64,000 nt of DNA from an uncultured Prevotellaceae bacterium (GCA_902780025.1 CACZDV010000003.1:1-64000), one strand, 5' to 3'; positions 6,576 to 16,106 are shown, numbered from the stretch's first letter. Numbers and translations are program-made. The notes: a model not told the origin generated them from the sequence alone.

Positions 6576-8135
6576 CTAATGTGTGACTTTCTTCGTGGTG
6601 CCGTCGGAGTATCTGACGATGTAAATTCCCCGCTTGGGATTTGTAATAAGATGCCCCTGGAGATCGTAGATGGCCACGGGGACGGCATCAGAAGAGATTG
6701 TGGTGATGGCATCGGGCGAGTCTGAGAAACGGAAACTGATGAGTCCGTCTTTCTCCTGAATCTGTGTGATGGGTTTGCCCATGAAGCGCGAACCCTTGCC
6801 ATTGGAATAAAACAATGTAGCGGCAACAGGAACAGACGTGTCGGTCAACGCATCCACTACCAGCGTATCGCTGACAAAGGGGTATGCCGAACCACTCAAA
6901 GCTATGTTACGCCCATCAACGTAGTGACCACGCCCATAAAGCGTATCATAATATTCATAATCATGACCACAAGCATGGAAGAAGTCTAACCGATGGTGCT
7001 CAGGGTTTCTATTCACGGTATTACCCATCCAGGCAGACTTGTCGTAATCCACATGAATGATGGTCAGGCCGTGACCTGGCAAGAAATGGTCCCAGCCTTG
7101 CTGTTGACGGTTCTCCAGAAGATAGTATTCGTTAGTATGAGCATCATTGGTGATACGATATGCCTCACCTCCCAATGCCAAGGGAGGCAGGTCGCTAATG
7201 GTCTGTAAGACTGTCAACTTCTTAGAAGAAAACCAACCTAACAGTTCTTTCTCATGAACAGAATAGTTGGGCGGACACCAGCCATCATCCGAATAGCATC
7301 CTCCGTCCATCAAGTCCCACTCATCGAACACAGAGAATTCATCACCAGCAGTAGGATAGAGGTCGGGCAATCCCAGACTATGGGAGAACTCATGACAGAT
7401 GGTTCCTATACCGCAGAGATGATTATAACTCCACATCTCTGCACTCGCCGTGAAATTGCGGACAGAGACTCCATCGGCAGTGAATGCGGAAAAGGAACCA
7501 GTATTTGGCCATATACATCCTTCTGCCTTTGATCCGCCGTCATTTCCTCCATATCCGGCATAGACGAACACCACTTGGGTCACCGATTTCTGTCTATGCC
7601 AATCATAATCGGCATAATTCAAAATAGAGTTGGCCTTTATAGCAACTTCGCGGAAGATCTGCTTGCCATATCTGTCCGAAGAAGGTACTTTGCATGAATC
7701 ATCAATACAAATAGGACCTACCACATCGAACTCCATATTGAGAAGCCCTCCAGACTGCTCACGAAAATAGTCGGCTACACAACCTGGCCCGTGACCAAGA
7801 TTAAATCCTCTTTCATTGAAAAGACTGTCGTAGAATTCCTGGGGATCCTCCATACTAAACTGACGGTCGGAGAATTCAACAAGTATAACAGGGACCCTAT
7901 ATATACGTTCAGCCTTCCAATCGGTATGGGGAGTCGGTAGTAATCTCCGCGAAGAAGAGGCACGGGTAGAAGAGGAATCGATAACAGCGTCAGACAGACA
8001 ATTATAGCGGACGAACCTATTGCCCTGAGCCGTTCTGGCTAAGGGTAATTCACGCATCCGATGGGTGATGTGGCCTCCCGCGAAGACAGAAGGCGTCAAA
8101 GCACATAGTGTGAGGATAACCAACAATCTTCTCAT
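6576..8135 (-). CDS. Secreted M6-family metalloprotease
   Basis: A 519-residue exported zinc protease. The start at 8135 gives a clean signal peptide (MRRLLVILTLCALTPSVFA). The M6 (immune inhibitor A-like) catalytic domain spans roughly residues 60-370, with the zinc site HEFSHSLGLPD near residue 246, the extended HExxHxxGxxH/D form. The C-terminus (AIYDLQGHLI, then KRGIYIVRYSDG) resembles the sorting or beta-sandwich tail common in Bacteroidota secreted proteins (type IX secretion or a degenerate version). It is transcribed alone from a promoter at 8183-8214. Substrate is unknown; secreted proteolysis is well supported. Confidence 0.85.
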   Translation of the reverse strand: MRRLLVILTLCALTPSVFAGGHITHRMRELPLARTAQGNRFVRYNCLSDAVIDSSSTRASSSRRLLPTPHTDWKAERIYRVPVILVEFSDRQFSMEDPQEFYDSLFNERGFNLGHGPGCVADYFREQSGGLLNMEFDVVGPICIDDSCKVPSSDRYGKQIFREVAIKANSILNYADYDWHRQKSVTQVVFVYAGYGGNDGGSKAEGCIWPNTGSFSAFTADGVSVRNFTASAEMWSYNHLCGIGTICHEFSHSLGLPDLYPTAGDEFSVFDEWDLMDGGCYSDDGWCPPNYSVHEKELLGWFSSKKLTVLQTISDLPPLALGGEAYRITNDAHTNEYYLLENRQQQGWDHFLPGHGLTIIHVDYDKSAWMGNTVNRNPEHHRLDFFHACGHDYEYYDTLYGRGHYVDGRNIALSGSAYPFVSDTLVVDALTDTSVPVAATLFYSNGKGSRFMGKPITQIQEKDGLISFRFSDSPDAITTISSDAVPVAIYDLQGHLITNPKRGIYIVRYSDGTTKKVTH

Positions 8136-8182
8136 CTTACAACTATCTTTTGACAATCAACGAGTACACTTCTTTTTGTCCG

Positions 8183-8214
8183 CAAATATACGAACTATTT
8201 CCGAAACCGCCAAA
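8183..8214 (-). promoter_or_regulatory. Promoter of the M6 protease gene
   Basis: Minus strand -33 TTTGG (8210-8214), 19-bp spacer, -7 TATATTTG (8183-8190). Spacer and flanks almost match the promoter at 216-247. Confidence 0.75.
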
Positions 8215-8312
8215 TAATTCTGCTGATAAAAACATCTTAGGTCGAAAGAGTTAAAAAACATCAAAGCGTATTAAAACTTCGAGTAGGATGTTGAATCTAC
8301 AGGAATAATGAT

Positions 8313-8320
8313 TAACTTTG
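8313..8320 (+). promoter_or_regulatory. -7 element of the DUF1573 gene
   Basis: TAACTTTG, with a TTG about 20 bp upstream (8291). The start codon is 33 nt downstream. Confidence 0.65.
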
Positions 8321-8352
8321 CCCCAAAGTATCAATAAAAAGAGAGAAGGAAG

Positions 8353-8739
8353 ATGAAAAAGACTTTACTTACTGCGCTGATGCTCGTCTGTGGCATCGCC
8401 TTTGCCTCGGCTCAGGCTGAGATTAAGTTCGATAAACTGACCAATGACTTCGGCACGTTCTCGGAGTCGTCGCCCGTCGTCACCTGCACGTTCACGTTTA
8501 CCAACGTGGGCAACCAGCCCCTGGTGGTCAACCAGGCGGTGGCCTCGTGTGGCTGCACCGTTCCCGAATACACCAAGGACCCCGTGAAGCCGGGCGAGAA
8601 GGGTGAAATCAAGGTGACCTACAACGGCACGGGCAAGTTCCCCGGACACTTCAAGAAGTCGATCACCGTGCGCACTAACGGCAAGGTGGAAATGACGCGT
8701 CTCTACATCGAGGGAACGATGGAAGAGAAGAAGAACTGA
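8353..8739 (+). CDS. DUF1573 domain protein
   Basis: A 128-residue exported protein with signal peptide MKKTLLTALMLVCGIAFASAQ and one DUF1573 domain: FDKLTNDFGTF, VTCTFTFTNVGNQPLVV, ASCGCTVPEY and PVKPGEKGEIKVTY. The fold is an immunoglobulin-like sandwich related to ASH/MSP-type domains. The family is abundant in Bacteroidota periplasm or cell surface, with no defined reaction. It converges with the SLC13 gene, the two stops being only 3 bp apart. Domain assignment is secure; role is unknown. Confidence 0.9.
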   Translation: MKKTLLTALMLVCGIAFASAQAEIKFDKLTNDFGTFSESSPVVTCTFTFTNVGNQPLVVNQAVASCGCTVPEYTKDPVKPGEKGEIKVTYNGTGKFPGHFKKSITVRTNGKVEMTRLYIEGTMEEKKN

Positions 8740-8742
8740 GCG

Positions 8743-10257
8743 TCACGGTAAAGGAGTCAACGGATAGACGATATTGACAATAAAGATGTTGGCGGCGAGG
8801 ATGATGAGGTTCATCAGCAGGCCGATTCGCATGAAGTCGCTGAATCGGTAGCCGCCAGCACCGTAGACCAGCATGTGGGTAGGTGAGCCGATGGGCGTAG
8901 CAAAGCTGCTGCTGACGCTTATCATAAGGGCGACGAGGAAGGGGAACGGTTCGTAGCCCAGTTTCTCGGCGGCCTCGTACATAATGGGGAAGAACATGGC
9001 TCCCGCCGCCGTGTTCGAGATGAACTCAGTAATAAAGGTGCCTACCAAGCAGATGGCGGTCATGACAACGAGCGGATTGGTGCCGCAGACATCGAGGATG
9101 CCCAATGCCATGCGCTCGGCAATACCCGTTTTCTGGATGGAGAACCCGAGAACGACGCTGGCGGCGAAGACCATCAGGATGTCCCAGTTGATGGACTTCA
9201 TGGCCTGGTCGGGCGTACAACAGCGGAACACGAGCATGGCGGCGGCTGCGATGAAGGCACTCTGCAGCAGCGACATGACGTTAAGGGCCGCGAGAAGAAC
9301 CATTGCAATCATAATGACAGAAGAGATGAGGGTCTTGGGGCCGACATTCACCACGTCGTCGCCAACGGCCAATCCGTGCTCCTCGGCCAACTTTTGGATC
9401 TGCTTCACATCACCGGCATAGACCAGCCGGTCGCCACCCATCAGGAACTCGTTTTCGCTGACAGGCACACGGACGTTATCGAAATGGTGCCATTTGATCA
9501 GCCGTCCACCCTCGATGTGGAACAGTCCGGCGTAGTCAATCGTCTCGCCAATATTCTTATAGTTGGAAGGCACAAGGAGCTCAACGGTATAGTCCACGGT
9601 GTCCTCGGTTGAGCTTTCGGGAGCCTTGCGGTCGGGCAACAGACGGCGCATGGCGATAACCGACAATACGCCGACGGCGAGACAGAAGAGGCCTGGCAGG
9701 GTGGTGGTCAGCACGTTCATCGTCTCACCAGTCTTCTCGGCATAGAGTCCGCTGATAATCATGTTGGGCGGGGTGCCGATAAGGGTACACACACCGCCCA
9801 TACCCGAGGCATAGCTGAGGGGGATGAGCAACTTAGAGGGTGAGACACCGAGCTTCTTTGACCAGATTTTGACGATATTGACGAAGAGGGCCACGACGGC
9901 TGTATTGCTGAGGAACGAGCTAAGCACGGCCACGGGGAGCATCAGTCGCGTCACCGCCCTGGTATAGCTGTGAGGCTGGCCGAGCAGATGCTTGACAATC
10001 CATTGCAGCACACCGGTATGCGTCAGTCCGGCGATGACCACGAACAGGACGCCGATGGTGATGACCGACGGTGTGCTGATGCCTGCAAAAGCCTCTTTGT
10101 CGGTAAGCACTCCTGTGACATACAGGATAGCGATGGCACAAAGGAACACCAGGTCGGAGCGCAGCTTGGTGAACAGCAGCGTGGTGAACATTCCTAAGAC
10201 AGTAACAATCGTGATCCAGGCATGGAGGTTGAATCCCCAAAATACTATAGTTTCCAT
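8743..10257 (-). CDS. SLC13-family anion/dicarboxylate transporter with TrkA-C domain
   Basis: A 504-residue inner-membrane protein with about 11-12 hydrophobic segments arranged as two halves around a soluble domain. The transporter motifs include LSSFLSNTAVVALF and LIGTPPNM in the first half and FITEFISNTAAGAM with SFATPIGSPTHMLV in the second, typical of SLC13/ArsB-type Na+-coupled carriers. The central insert (about residues 215-295) is a single TrkA_C/RCK_C-like domain ending GGDRLVYAGDVKQIQKL; larger family members carry two. It follows gldB by 16 bp on the same strand, so the two are probably co-transcribed. Substrate (sulfate, dicarboxylate or other) cannot be read from sequence. Confidence 0.85.
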   Translation of the reverse strand: METIVFWGFNLHAWITIVTVLGMFTTLLFTKLRSDLVFLCAIAILYVTGVLTDKEAFAGISTPSVITIGVLFVVIAGLTHTGVLQWIVKHLLGQPHSYTRAVTRLMLPVAVLSSFLSNTAVVALFVNIVKIWSKKLGVSPSKLLIPLSYASGMGGVCTLIGTPPNMIISGLYAEKTGETMNVLTTTLPGLFCLAVGVLSVIAMRRLLPDRKAPESSTEDTVDYTVELLVPSNYKNIGETIDYAGLFHIEGGRLIKWHHFDNVRVPVSENEFLMGGDRLVYAGDVKQIQKLAEEHGLAVGDDVVNVGPKTLISSVIMIAMVLLAALNVMSLLQSAFIAAAAMLVFRCCTPDQAMKSINWDILMVFAASVVLGFSIQKTGIAERMALGILDVCGTNPLVVMTAICLVGTFITEFISNTAAGAMFFPIMYEAAEKLGYEPFPFLVALMISVSSSFATPIGSPTHMLVYGAGGYRFSDFMRIGLLMNLIILAANIFIVNIVYPLTPLP

Positions 10258-10273
10258 ATTCTGTCGTCAAAAT

Positions 10274-11110
10274 CTATTTGGAATGAAAAGAGTCGCGGAA
10301 AAGCGTGGAGGTCTGAACGAGGTTGGTAGACTTGAGCATCTGGTCTATCGCCACCTGAGGATGGCTGTTCATATAATGTCCTACGTTGCGTGTGTACAGG
10401 GTATTGAAGACGGTGCGGTTGAGGGCTTGGTTGACCACCCATTGCACCTTGCCGAAATGGACGTCGCGCTCCAGCTGGGTGAGCTCATGGTCGTAGGGCA
10501 TGGGATAGAGACTGAGCAGGAAGAAGCCGATACAGTCGGGGACGATGTACTCACGCGTCATCATACGCCGCTGTTCGTCAGTATAGCCATAGGTCTCGCG
10601 GAGATAGAGCGGATAGTTCCTGCCCATGTATTTATCGAGCGATATGCCGAGGATACCGTTACCCACGATGATGCTCTGGTCAAGGGAGCCAATCTGGGCA
10701 TAGATCTGTGGAATCTCAATACCGGGCAGCATCGTCTGCAGCCGTGAGAAAGCTTCGGTAAGGTCGCGGTCGACGTCGTCCATGTTGGCATATTCCCGCT
10801 CGGCATCCGCAATCAGTATCTGCAGGGTTGTGTCCTGAAAGAAGTTAAGGAACTTGACGTTGATTTCCGGGTCGTTGACCTGTCCGATGCGGAGCACATC
10901 TTCTATCAGCGTACGCGTCTGCTGCGGATAGCCCGTGTTCATCTGCTGGAGTGCCGAGAAGTCGCCGGTGGTGAGATAGAGACTTTGTATGCGGTCGTAA
11001 CGCTCAACGACAACCTCGGGTTCCGACTCACTACCGGAACCGCTAAGACGCCATTCGCAACCGATGCAAACAAACATGAGGGCCAATAAAAGCGTATAGT
11101 ACTTTCGCAT
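10274..11110 (-). CDS. gldB: GldB-family lipoprotein
   Basis: A 278-residue lipoprotein: MRKYYTLLLALMFVCIGC has a signal peptide and an acceptable lipobox ending at Cys18. The body matches GldB of Bacteroidota, including LNFFQDTTLQ, GLDKYMGRNYPLY-like sequence (SLDKYMGRNYPLY) and VPDCIGFFLLSLYP. GldB belongs to the gliding/type IX secretion accessory set in flavobacteria, but homologues persist in non-gliding Prevotella. A promoter with -7 TAAATTTG lies at 11151-11158. It heads a two-gene unit with the SLC13 carrier. Confidence 0.8.
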   Translation of the reverse strand: MRKYYTLLLALMFVCIGCEWRLSGSGSESEPEVVVERYDRIQSLYLTTGDFSALQQMNTGYPQQTRTLIEDVLRIGQVNDPEINVKFLNFFQDTTLQILIADAEREYANMDDVDRDLTEAFSRLQTMLPGIEIPQIYAQIGSLDQSIIVGNGILGISLDKYMGRNYPLYLRETYGYTDEQRRMMTREYIVPDCIGFFLLSLYPMPYDHELTQLERDVHFGKVQWVVNQALNRTVFNTLYTRNVGHYMNSHPQVAIDQMLKSTNLVQTSTLFRDSFHSK

Positions 11111-11221
11111 GAACGTGTCTCGTTAGGTGAATTTTATTTAAATTCGAGTGCAAATTTACTAATAAATATTTTAAAATCCAAATTTTAACCTAAAAAAGAT
11201 AAAAATAATTTAGAAAATCAT

Positions 11222-11229
11222 TACTTTTG
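11222..11229 (+). promoter_or_regulatory. -7 element of the DUF4861 gene
   Basis: TACTTTTG about 27 nt before the start codon, in an AT-rich divergent region shared with gldB. Confidence 0.6.
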
Positions 11230-11255
11230 CATACTACTAAACTATCAAAAGGAAC

Positions 11256-12488
11256 ATGAAACGAATCATTATCGGTGTACTTTTAGGCACCACCAGCATG
11301 GCCATGACGGCACAGGAGACGATTACCGTCAGCGTGAGCAACCCGTCGAAGCAGGAACGTACGGACCAGCCCGTCATCATTGCATTGAAGGAGTACGGCG
11401 ACGTCAGGTCGGCACTCGTCACGACGGACGGCAAGGAGATTGCCTGCCAGCTGGACGACCTGGACCAGGACGAGGAGTACGACGAGCTGTGCTTCCTGGC
11501 CAACCTGAAGGGCAAGGAGCAGCGTCAGTACAGCGTGACCCTCTACCACGAAGGCGAGCCTCGCCCCTACCCTGCCCGCGTCTATGCCGAGATGCTGATG
11601 CGTAACGACAAGGTGAAGGAGAAGAACCGGCATGACAACTTCATTGAGTCGATAACGGCCCGCGGTGACTGTGCCAACCCCTACAACCTGCAACACCACC
11701 ACGGGGTGGACTTCGAGAGCGAGCTGAACGGCATACGCATCTACTTTGACAAGCGGCAGACGCTGGACCTCTACGGCAAGTTCAAGAAGCGGCTGGAACT
11801 GCAGGAGACGCAGTTCTACACCTCGGACAAACAAAAGGAGCAGGGCTATGGCGACGACGTGCTCTGGGTAGGCAACACCTTCGGCTTGGGAGCCTTCCGC
11901 GGTTGGGACGGCAAGGAACCGACGATGATCGACCCTGTACGCAACCGCACCCAGCGCATCATCAGCTACGGTCCGCTGCGCACCATCGTCGAAATCATTG
12001 ACCGAGGATGGCAACTGCCGACAGCGCCAGTCAACATGACCATACGCTACACCCAATATGCCGGCCATCGTGATACGGACGTGGACGTATTCTTCAACAA
12101 GGACGTCAGCAGCCAGCTGTTCTCGACGGGTATCATCAACGTGAAGGGCAGCGAGGAGTACAGCGACCATCAGGGACTAAGGGCCTGCTGGGGCACGGAC
12201 TATCCGTCGACCGACACCGTGAAATGGAAGCGCGAGACGGTGGGACTGGGCATCTGGATTCCCAAGAAGTACATTGCCAGCGAGGAGCCTGCCAACAAGG
12301 ACAACTACGCCTTCGTCGTCAAGACCGACAACCGTCACCTATCTTATAAGGTAACCTACACGTCGGCCAACGAAGAGTTTGGATACCACACCGCCCAGGC
12401 ATGGTTCGACTATCTGAGAACTTGGAGAAAAGAGGTGGATCAGCCCGTCACGACCCGTCAGCGGCGCACTTCGGCCAGCTTGCGATGA
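11256..12488 (+). CDS. DUF4861 family secreted protein
   Basis: A 410-residue exported protein, signal peptide MKRIIIGVLLGTTSMAMTAQ. The rest is one DUF4861 domain, with an N-terminal beta-rich part (VSVSNPSKQERTDQPVIIALK) and conserved segments DFESELNGIRIYFDKRQT, VLWVGNTFGLGAFRGWDG and WFDYL near the end. The family occurs with pectin and rhamnogalacturonan degradation genes in Bacteroidota, so a role on oligosaccharides is likely but no catalytic residue is established here. Its 3' end overlaps the convergent sigma-factor gene by 31 bp, which is unusual and will couple their transcripts. Confidence 0.8.
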   Translation: MKRIIIGVLLGTTSMAMTAQETITVSVSNPSKQERTDQPVIIALKEYGDVRSALVTTDGKEIACQLDDLDQDEEYDELCFLANLKGKEQRQYSVTLYHEGEPRPYPARVYAEMLMRNDKVKEKNRHDNFIESITARGDCANPYNLQHHHGVDFESELNGIRIYFDKRQTLDLYGKFKKRLELQETQFYTSDKQKEQGYGDDVLWVGNTFGLGAFRGWDGKEPTMIDPVRNRTQRIISYGPLRTIVEIIDRGWQLPTAPVNMTIRYTQYAGHRDTDVDVFFNKDVSSQLFSTGIINVKGSEEYSDHQGLRACWGTDYPSTDTVKWKRETVGLGIWIPKKYIASEEPANKDNYAFVVKTDNRHLSYKVTYTSANEEFGYHTAQAWFDYLRTWRKEVDQPVTTRQRRTSASLR

Positions 12489-13165
12489 TAGTTCTTCTTC
12501 AGACGGCGGATAGCCCGGTTACGTATCTGACGCACCCGTTCGCGCTTCAGTCCTAAGTCCTCGGCTATCTCGGCCATCGTTTCATGTTCACGGTCGAGAC
12601 CGAAGAAACGATTCACAATCTCCGTCTCGCGCTGACTGAGCGACAACAGAGCAAACTCAATGGCGTTCTCAATAGCCTCGGAGTAGACACGCTCGTCAGC
12701 CTGCGGCGCATCCCGATTGACGAGGACGGAGAGCAGACTCATATTGGAACGCGAACCCAAGGGCGCATCGACAGACAGCGGACGCCCATTCTGACGGGCC
12801 AGGCGGTCGGCATCCTTAGGAGTCTTGTAAATACCGTTCTGCTGCTCAATGGCGCGCTCTATCTGGCGACGGACGTAAGGAGCAGCATAGATGACGAAAC
12901 GGGTGCCCCGCGTGGCATCAAACTTGGCAGCGGCCGTCATCATGCCGATATTACCCTCGCTGATAAGGTCGTCGAGCTGTAGTCCCTGCCCACGATAGAG
13001 GGTGGCAATCTTCACCACAAAACGCAGATTGGCCTCCACCAGGCGTCCCAAGGCGCGCTGGTCGCCCTGCAGGATACGTGCTGAAAGCTGTCGTTCCTGT
13101 TCGTCGGTGAGCAGCTGTTCACGACCTATCTCGTCCAAATAATTGTTCAAGCTCTTGTCCGTCAT
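12458..13165 (-). CDS. Compact sigma-70 family RNA polymerase sigma factor
   Basis: A 235-residue RpoD-type sigma factor. Region 1.2 is NNYLDEIGREQLLT; regions 2.1-2.4 run from about residue 45 to 110 (NLRFVVKIATLY, LDDLISEGNIGMM, ATRGTRFVIYAAPYVRRQIERAI). Region 4 runs from about 170 to 225 (LSQRETEIVNRFFGL, TMAEIAEDLGLKRERVRQI). Region 3 is reduced to about 50 residues with little similarity to RpoD. This fits a group 2/3 alternative sigma factor related to, but shorter than, the housekeeping RpoD of Bacteroidota (about 290 residues). Its promoter (-7 TATCTTTG at 13191-13198) overlaps back to back with that of the methyltransferase gene. Confidence 0.85.
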   Translation of the reverse strand: MTDKSLNNYLDEIGREQLLTDEQERQLSARILQGDQRALGRLVEANLRFVVKIATLYRGQGLQLDDLISEGNIGMMTAAAKFDATRGTRFVIYAAPYVRRQIERAIEQQNGIYKTPKDADRLARQNGRPLSVDAPLGSRSNMSLLSVLVNRDAPQADERVYSEAIENAIEFALLSLSQRETEIVNRFFGLDREHETMAEIAEDLGLKRERVRQIRNRAIRRLKKNYHRKLAEVRR

Positions 13166-13190
13166 CGCAAAAAAATGTATTTATTGGTTG

Positions 13191-13218
13191 CAAAGATACG
13201 ACTTTTTTCGTATATTTG
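13191..13218. promoter_or_regulatory. Back-to-back promoters for sigma factor (-) and methyltransferase (+)
   Basis: TATCTTTG on the minus strand (13191-13198) and TATATTTG on the plus strand (13211-13218). Their upstream halves overlap, so the two polymerases compete for the same 90-bp region. Confidence 0.6.
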
Positions 13219-13258
13219 CCGCTGAAACGAAAAAGAATTATGTTATTTTTCCTGAACT

Positions 13259-14011
13259 ATGATTAGCAAGAATCAGATAAAGCTCATCAAACAGCTGGAA
13301 ATGAAGAAGTTCCGGCAGCGTACACAACTGTTTGTTGCAGAAGGTCCCAAGGTGGTGGGCGACCTCATGAGACGATGGAAGCCGGAGGCTGTATTCGCCA
13401 CAGACGACTACGTGTCACCACTGCCAGTCGAGATACAACGCATCAGCAGCGACGAACTGCGGAAGGTGAGCTTCCTACAGCATCCACAGCAGGTGCTGGC
13501 CCTTTTCCCCATTCCCCCGACAACGGTGCCGCAACTGCAGCCCACAACCCTCACGCTGGCACTTGACGGAGTGCAAGACCCCGGGAACTTAGGCACCATC
13601 ATCCGGCTGGCCGACTGGTTCGGCATTGAGAACATCATCTGCAGCGAAGAGACTGCCGACGCCTGGAATCCCAAGGTGGTACAGGCCACGATGGGAAGCA
13701 TTGCCCGCGTCAACATCAGCTACACATCGCTGGACGACTTCATGGACCAGCTGCCTAAGGACTTCCCCGTCTATGGCACACTACTGGACGGCGACGACCT
13801 CTATCAGCAGGAACTGACGCAGGGCGGTATCATCGTCATGGGCAACGAGGGCAACGGACTGACAGAAAAAGTCAGGCGACGGGTGAACCGTCGCCTGTTT
13901 ATTCCTTCTTACCGTACCGATGATACGGCAGAGTCGTTGAATGTGGCCATTGCCACAGCTATTGTCTGTGCGGAGTTTAGAAGAAGAGGTAGCGCTTGTC
14001 AACAACGTTAG
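13259..14011 (+). CDS. SpoU/TrmH-family RNA 2'-O-methyltransferase
   Basis: A 250-residue SPOUT methyltransferase. The N-terminal substrate-binding segment (MISKNQIKLIKQLEMKKFRQ, FVAEGPKVV) precedes the knotted SAM domain with motif 1 DGVQDPGNLGTIIRLADWFG, motif 2 IIVMGNEGNGL and motif 3 FIPSYRTDDTAESLNVAIATAI. It methylates a ribose in rRNA or tRNA; the exact target is not deducible. The last 35 bp overlap the convergent PpiD-like gene, so its final residues (RRRGSACQQR) are encoded antisense to that gene's C-terminus. Confidence 0.88.
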   Translation: MISKNQIKLIKQLEMKKFRQRTQLFVAEGPKVVGDLMRRWKPEAVFATDDYVSPLPVEIQRISSDELRKVSFLQHPQQVLALFPIPPTTVPQLQPTTLTLALDGVQDPGNLGTIIRLADWFGIENIICSEETADAWNPKVVQATMGSIARVNISYTSLDDFMDQLPKDFPVYGTLLDGDDLYQQELTQGGIIVMGNEGNGLTEKVRRRVNRRLFIPSYRTDDTAESLNVAIATAIVCAEFRRRGSACQQR

Positions 14012-16106
14012 CCTTCTGATAGAGCTCCTGCATGAAGCGGCTTGCAGCCTGCATAGCCTGCTGCTTCAGACCGGCCTCAGTCTCCTTGGCATTGAACTCA
14101 CCCTTAGGCTGGTTGACATTCAGCACCTGGAAGACGTATGCGCCACCATTACCCTTTACAGGAACAGCGTGGAACTCACCTGCCTTGGTAGCTGCCACAG
14201 CACCTGCCAGAGCGGGCTCAGAAGCACCTGTAGACTGGATGAAGGCGGGCGAACCGAAGGTAATCTGCTTCACAGAGTCAACCTTGGCACCCTTGGCCTT
14301 AGCCTCGGCAATGCTCTTGACGCCGTCGAACTTACCTTTCAGCATATCGAACTTCTTGTCGCGCAGCACATCGGCAGTCACCTCAGCCAGCACACTTTCG
14401 AGTGAGCGGTAGCCCACGGGGTGAATCTTGTCGAGGGCGACAACCATCAGGTGGTCGTTGGAACCACACTCGTAGAGGGGGCTCACATCGCCGGCCTTGG
14501 CATCGAAGATCCACTTCAGGGCCTCGCGGGTGGCACGTACACCAGCCACGTTGTGCTCAGCGTTCGTCATATTAGCGCGCTCACTGACCTTGAAGCCGAA
14601 CTTATCGGCGTTCTTCTCAAGATCCTCAATGGTCTTGTTCTCGCTGACATACTGGCTGAACTTGTTGTAAGCGTCGCTGTAGGTCTGCTTCGAGAAGTCA
14701 ATGGTGTGCTTGATGATGGCCACGTCATACTTGGTCACGATAGCACGACGGTCAGTCACCTGGGCAATGACGTTACCCTGCGAGAACTTGAAGTTCTTCA
14801 TCTCACCGGGAGCCATCGTGTTGAGCGACGTCAGATAATCCTTAGTGTCGGCGTCGATGCTGGTCTGGTTCTGATACTGTGAAGAGGTGAGCCACTGCTT
14901 GGTACCCTCCTGACCATATTTCTTAGCGATAGAATCGAAAGGAGCACCACCCTTCAGGGCTGTATAGATGCTGTCGGCAGTCTTCTGGGCAGCCTCAGCG
15001 GTAGCACCGCCAACCTGGATCATGCGGAACTCGACAGAGTCGGGCAACTGCTGCTTGTTGAGGAGCTTCACCACGTTGAGGGTGTTGTCGGCAGTAGTCT
15101 CGAAAGGATCTGTGGTCTGACCTACAGTCATGGAGTCAACACGTGCGGCAATGTCAGAGGGCAATGCGCGGCTGGTGACAGGCAGTCCGATATAGGGAAT
15201 CTGCGACTGAGCCTTGCGAACGACCTCGGCAGCGGCAGCACCGCTCTGAAGTTTCTGGCTGGCATCCTTCATGGTCTGAAGCAATGCCTCGACGTCGGCC
15301 TGCGAAGCCTTTACCTGGAAGTCGACATACTTGATGTCGCGGGTCTCAATATACTGCTTGAACTGTTCCTTCAGCTCGCCGAACTTAGCCTTGAGGTCAG
15401 AATCCTCCACCTTCACTTCGCTATCCTTGATGTTAGAATAAGGCAGTGAAGCGAGCAGAATGTCGCTCTCCTGCTGACGGCCCTCGAAAGCTGCCTTGGC
15501 GCTGACGGGGTTCGACAACAGACAGTGTGACAGGAGTGCCTGGTACTTCTGGGCCAACGTCTGCTGGCGCAGGTTCTTCTCAATGAACGTCCAGTAGTCG
15601 TAGATGCTCTTGTACTGCTCGGCTATCTGGGGGTTCTGGTTAGCCTTGTAGTCATTGAGGAACTTCTGCAGAGCGGTCACGTCGAAACGGCCCGTCTGCT
15701 GGTTAACGAACGGAGTCTGCATCAGCATGGAGTTCTTACCCTCACGCAGGATGTTCTGCAGTTCCTCGTCGGTCACCGTCAGACCCAGCTTCTCAGCCTC
15801 GGTCTCGATAATCTTGTTACTTACGAAGGTGTTCCAAACCTGATCCTTAATCTGGTTCAGTTCGTCCTCGCTCAGGTTCTCACGGCCCTGGGTCATCTTA
15901 ATGACCTCCTGATACTCATCGACAAGAGCCTGAAAATCCTGAACGTTGATACGCTCACCTAACACTTCGCCGACCTGCTGACGCTCGTTGTTCTTGGATG
16001 CTTCACAAGAACGGAACATCTCCTCGGCAATGAATGCAAACAGGGCCAGACCAATTACTGTTACAAGGACTGGTCCCCAGCTTCTGATTTTTCCAATTGC
16101 TGCCAT
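13977..16106 (-). CDS. PpiD/SurA-like periplasmic peptidyl-prolyl isomerase
   Basis: A 709-residue membrane-anchored chaperone. A single N-terminal transmembrane helix (VLVTVIGLALFAFIAEEMF, about residues 12-30) precedes a SurA_N-type region (VSNKIIETEAEKLGL with GRFDVTALQKFL) and at least one parvulin-like segment around residues 345-440 (FRMIQVGGATAEAAQKTADS, AKKYGQEGTKQWLT). It probably folds or escorts outer-membrane proteins. It is the last gene of the minus-strand envelope group; its own promoter (-7 TAATTTTG, 16158-16165) suggests it can be expressed alone. Whether the isomerase site is active is not clear. Confidence 0.85.
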   Translation of the reverse strand: MAAIGKIRSWGPVLVTVIGLALFAFIAEEMFRSCEASKNNERQQVGEVLGERINVQDFQALVDEYQEVIKMTQGRENLSEDELNQIKDQVWNTFVSNKIIETEAEKLGLTVTDEELQNILREGKNSMLMQTPFVNQQTGRFDVTALQKFLNDYKANQNPQIAEQYKSIYDYWTFIEKNLRQQTLAQKYQALLSHCLLSNPVSAKAAFEGRQQESDILLASLPYSNIKDSEVKVEDSDLKAKFGELKEQFKQYIETRDIKYVDFQVKASQADVEALLQTMKDASQKLQSGAAAAEVVRKAQSQIPYIGLPVTSRALPSDIAARVDSMTVGQTTDPFETTADNTLNVVKLLNKQQLPDSVEFRMIQVGGATAEAAQKTADSIYTALKGGAPFDSIAKKYGQEGTKQWLTSSQYQNQTSIDADTKDYLTSLNTMAPGEMKNFKFSQGNVIAQVTDRRAIVTKYDVAIIKHTIDFSKQTYSDAYNKFSQYVSENKTIEDLEKNADKFGFKVSERANMTNAEHNVAGVRATREALKWIFDAKAGDVSPLYECGSNDHLMVVALDKIHPVGYRSLESVLAEVTADVLRDKKFDMLKGKFDGVKSIAEAKAKGAKVDSVKQITFGSPAFIQSTGASEPALAGAVAATKAGEFHAVPVKGNGGAYVFQVLNVNQPKGEFNAKETEAGLKQQAMQAASRFMQELYQKANVVDKRYLFF

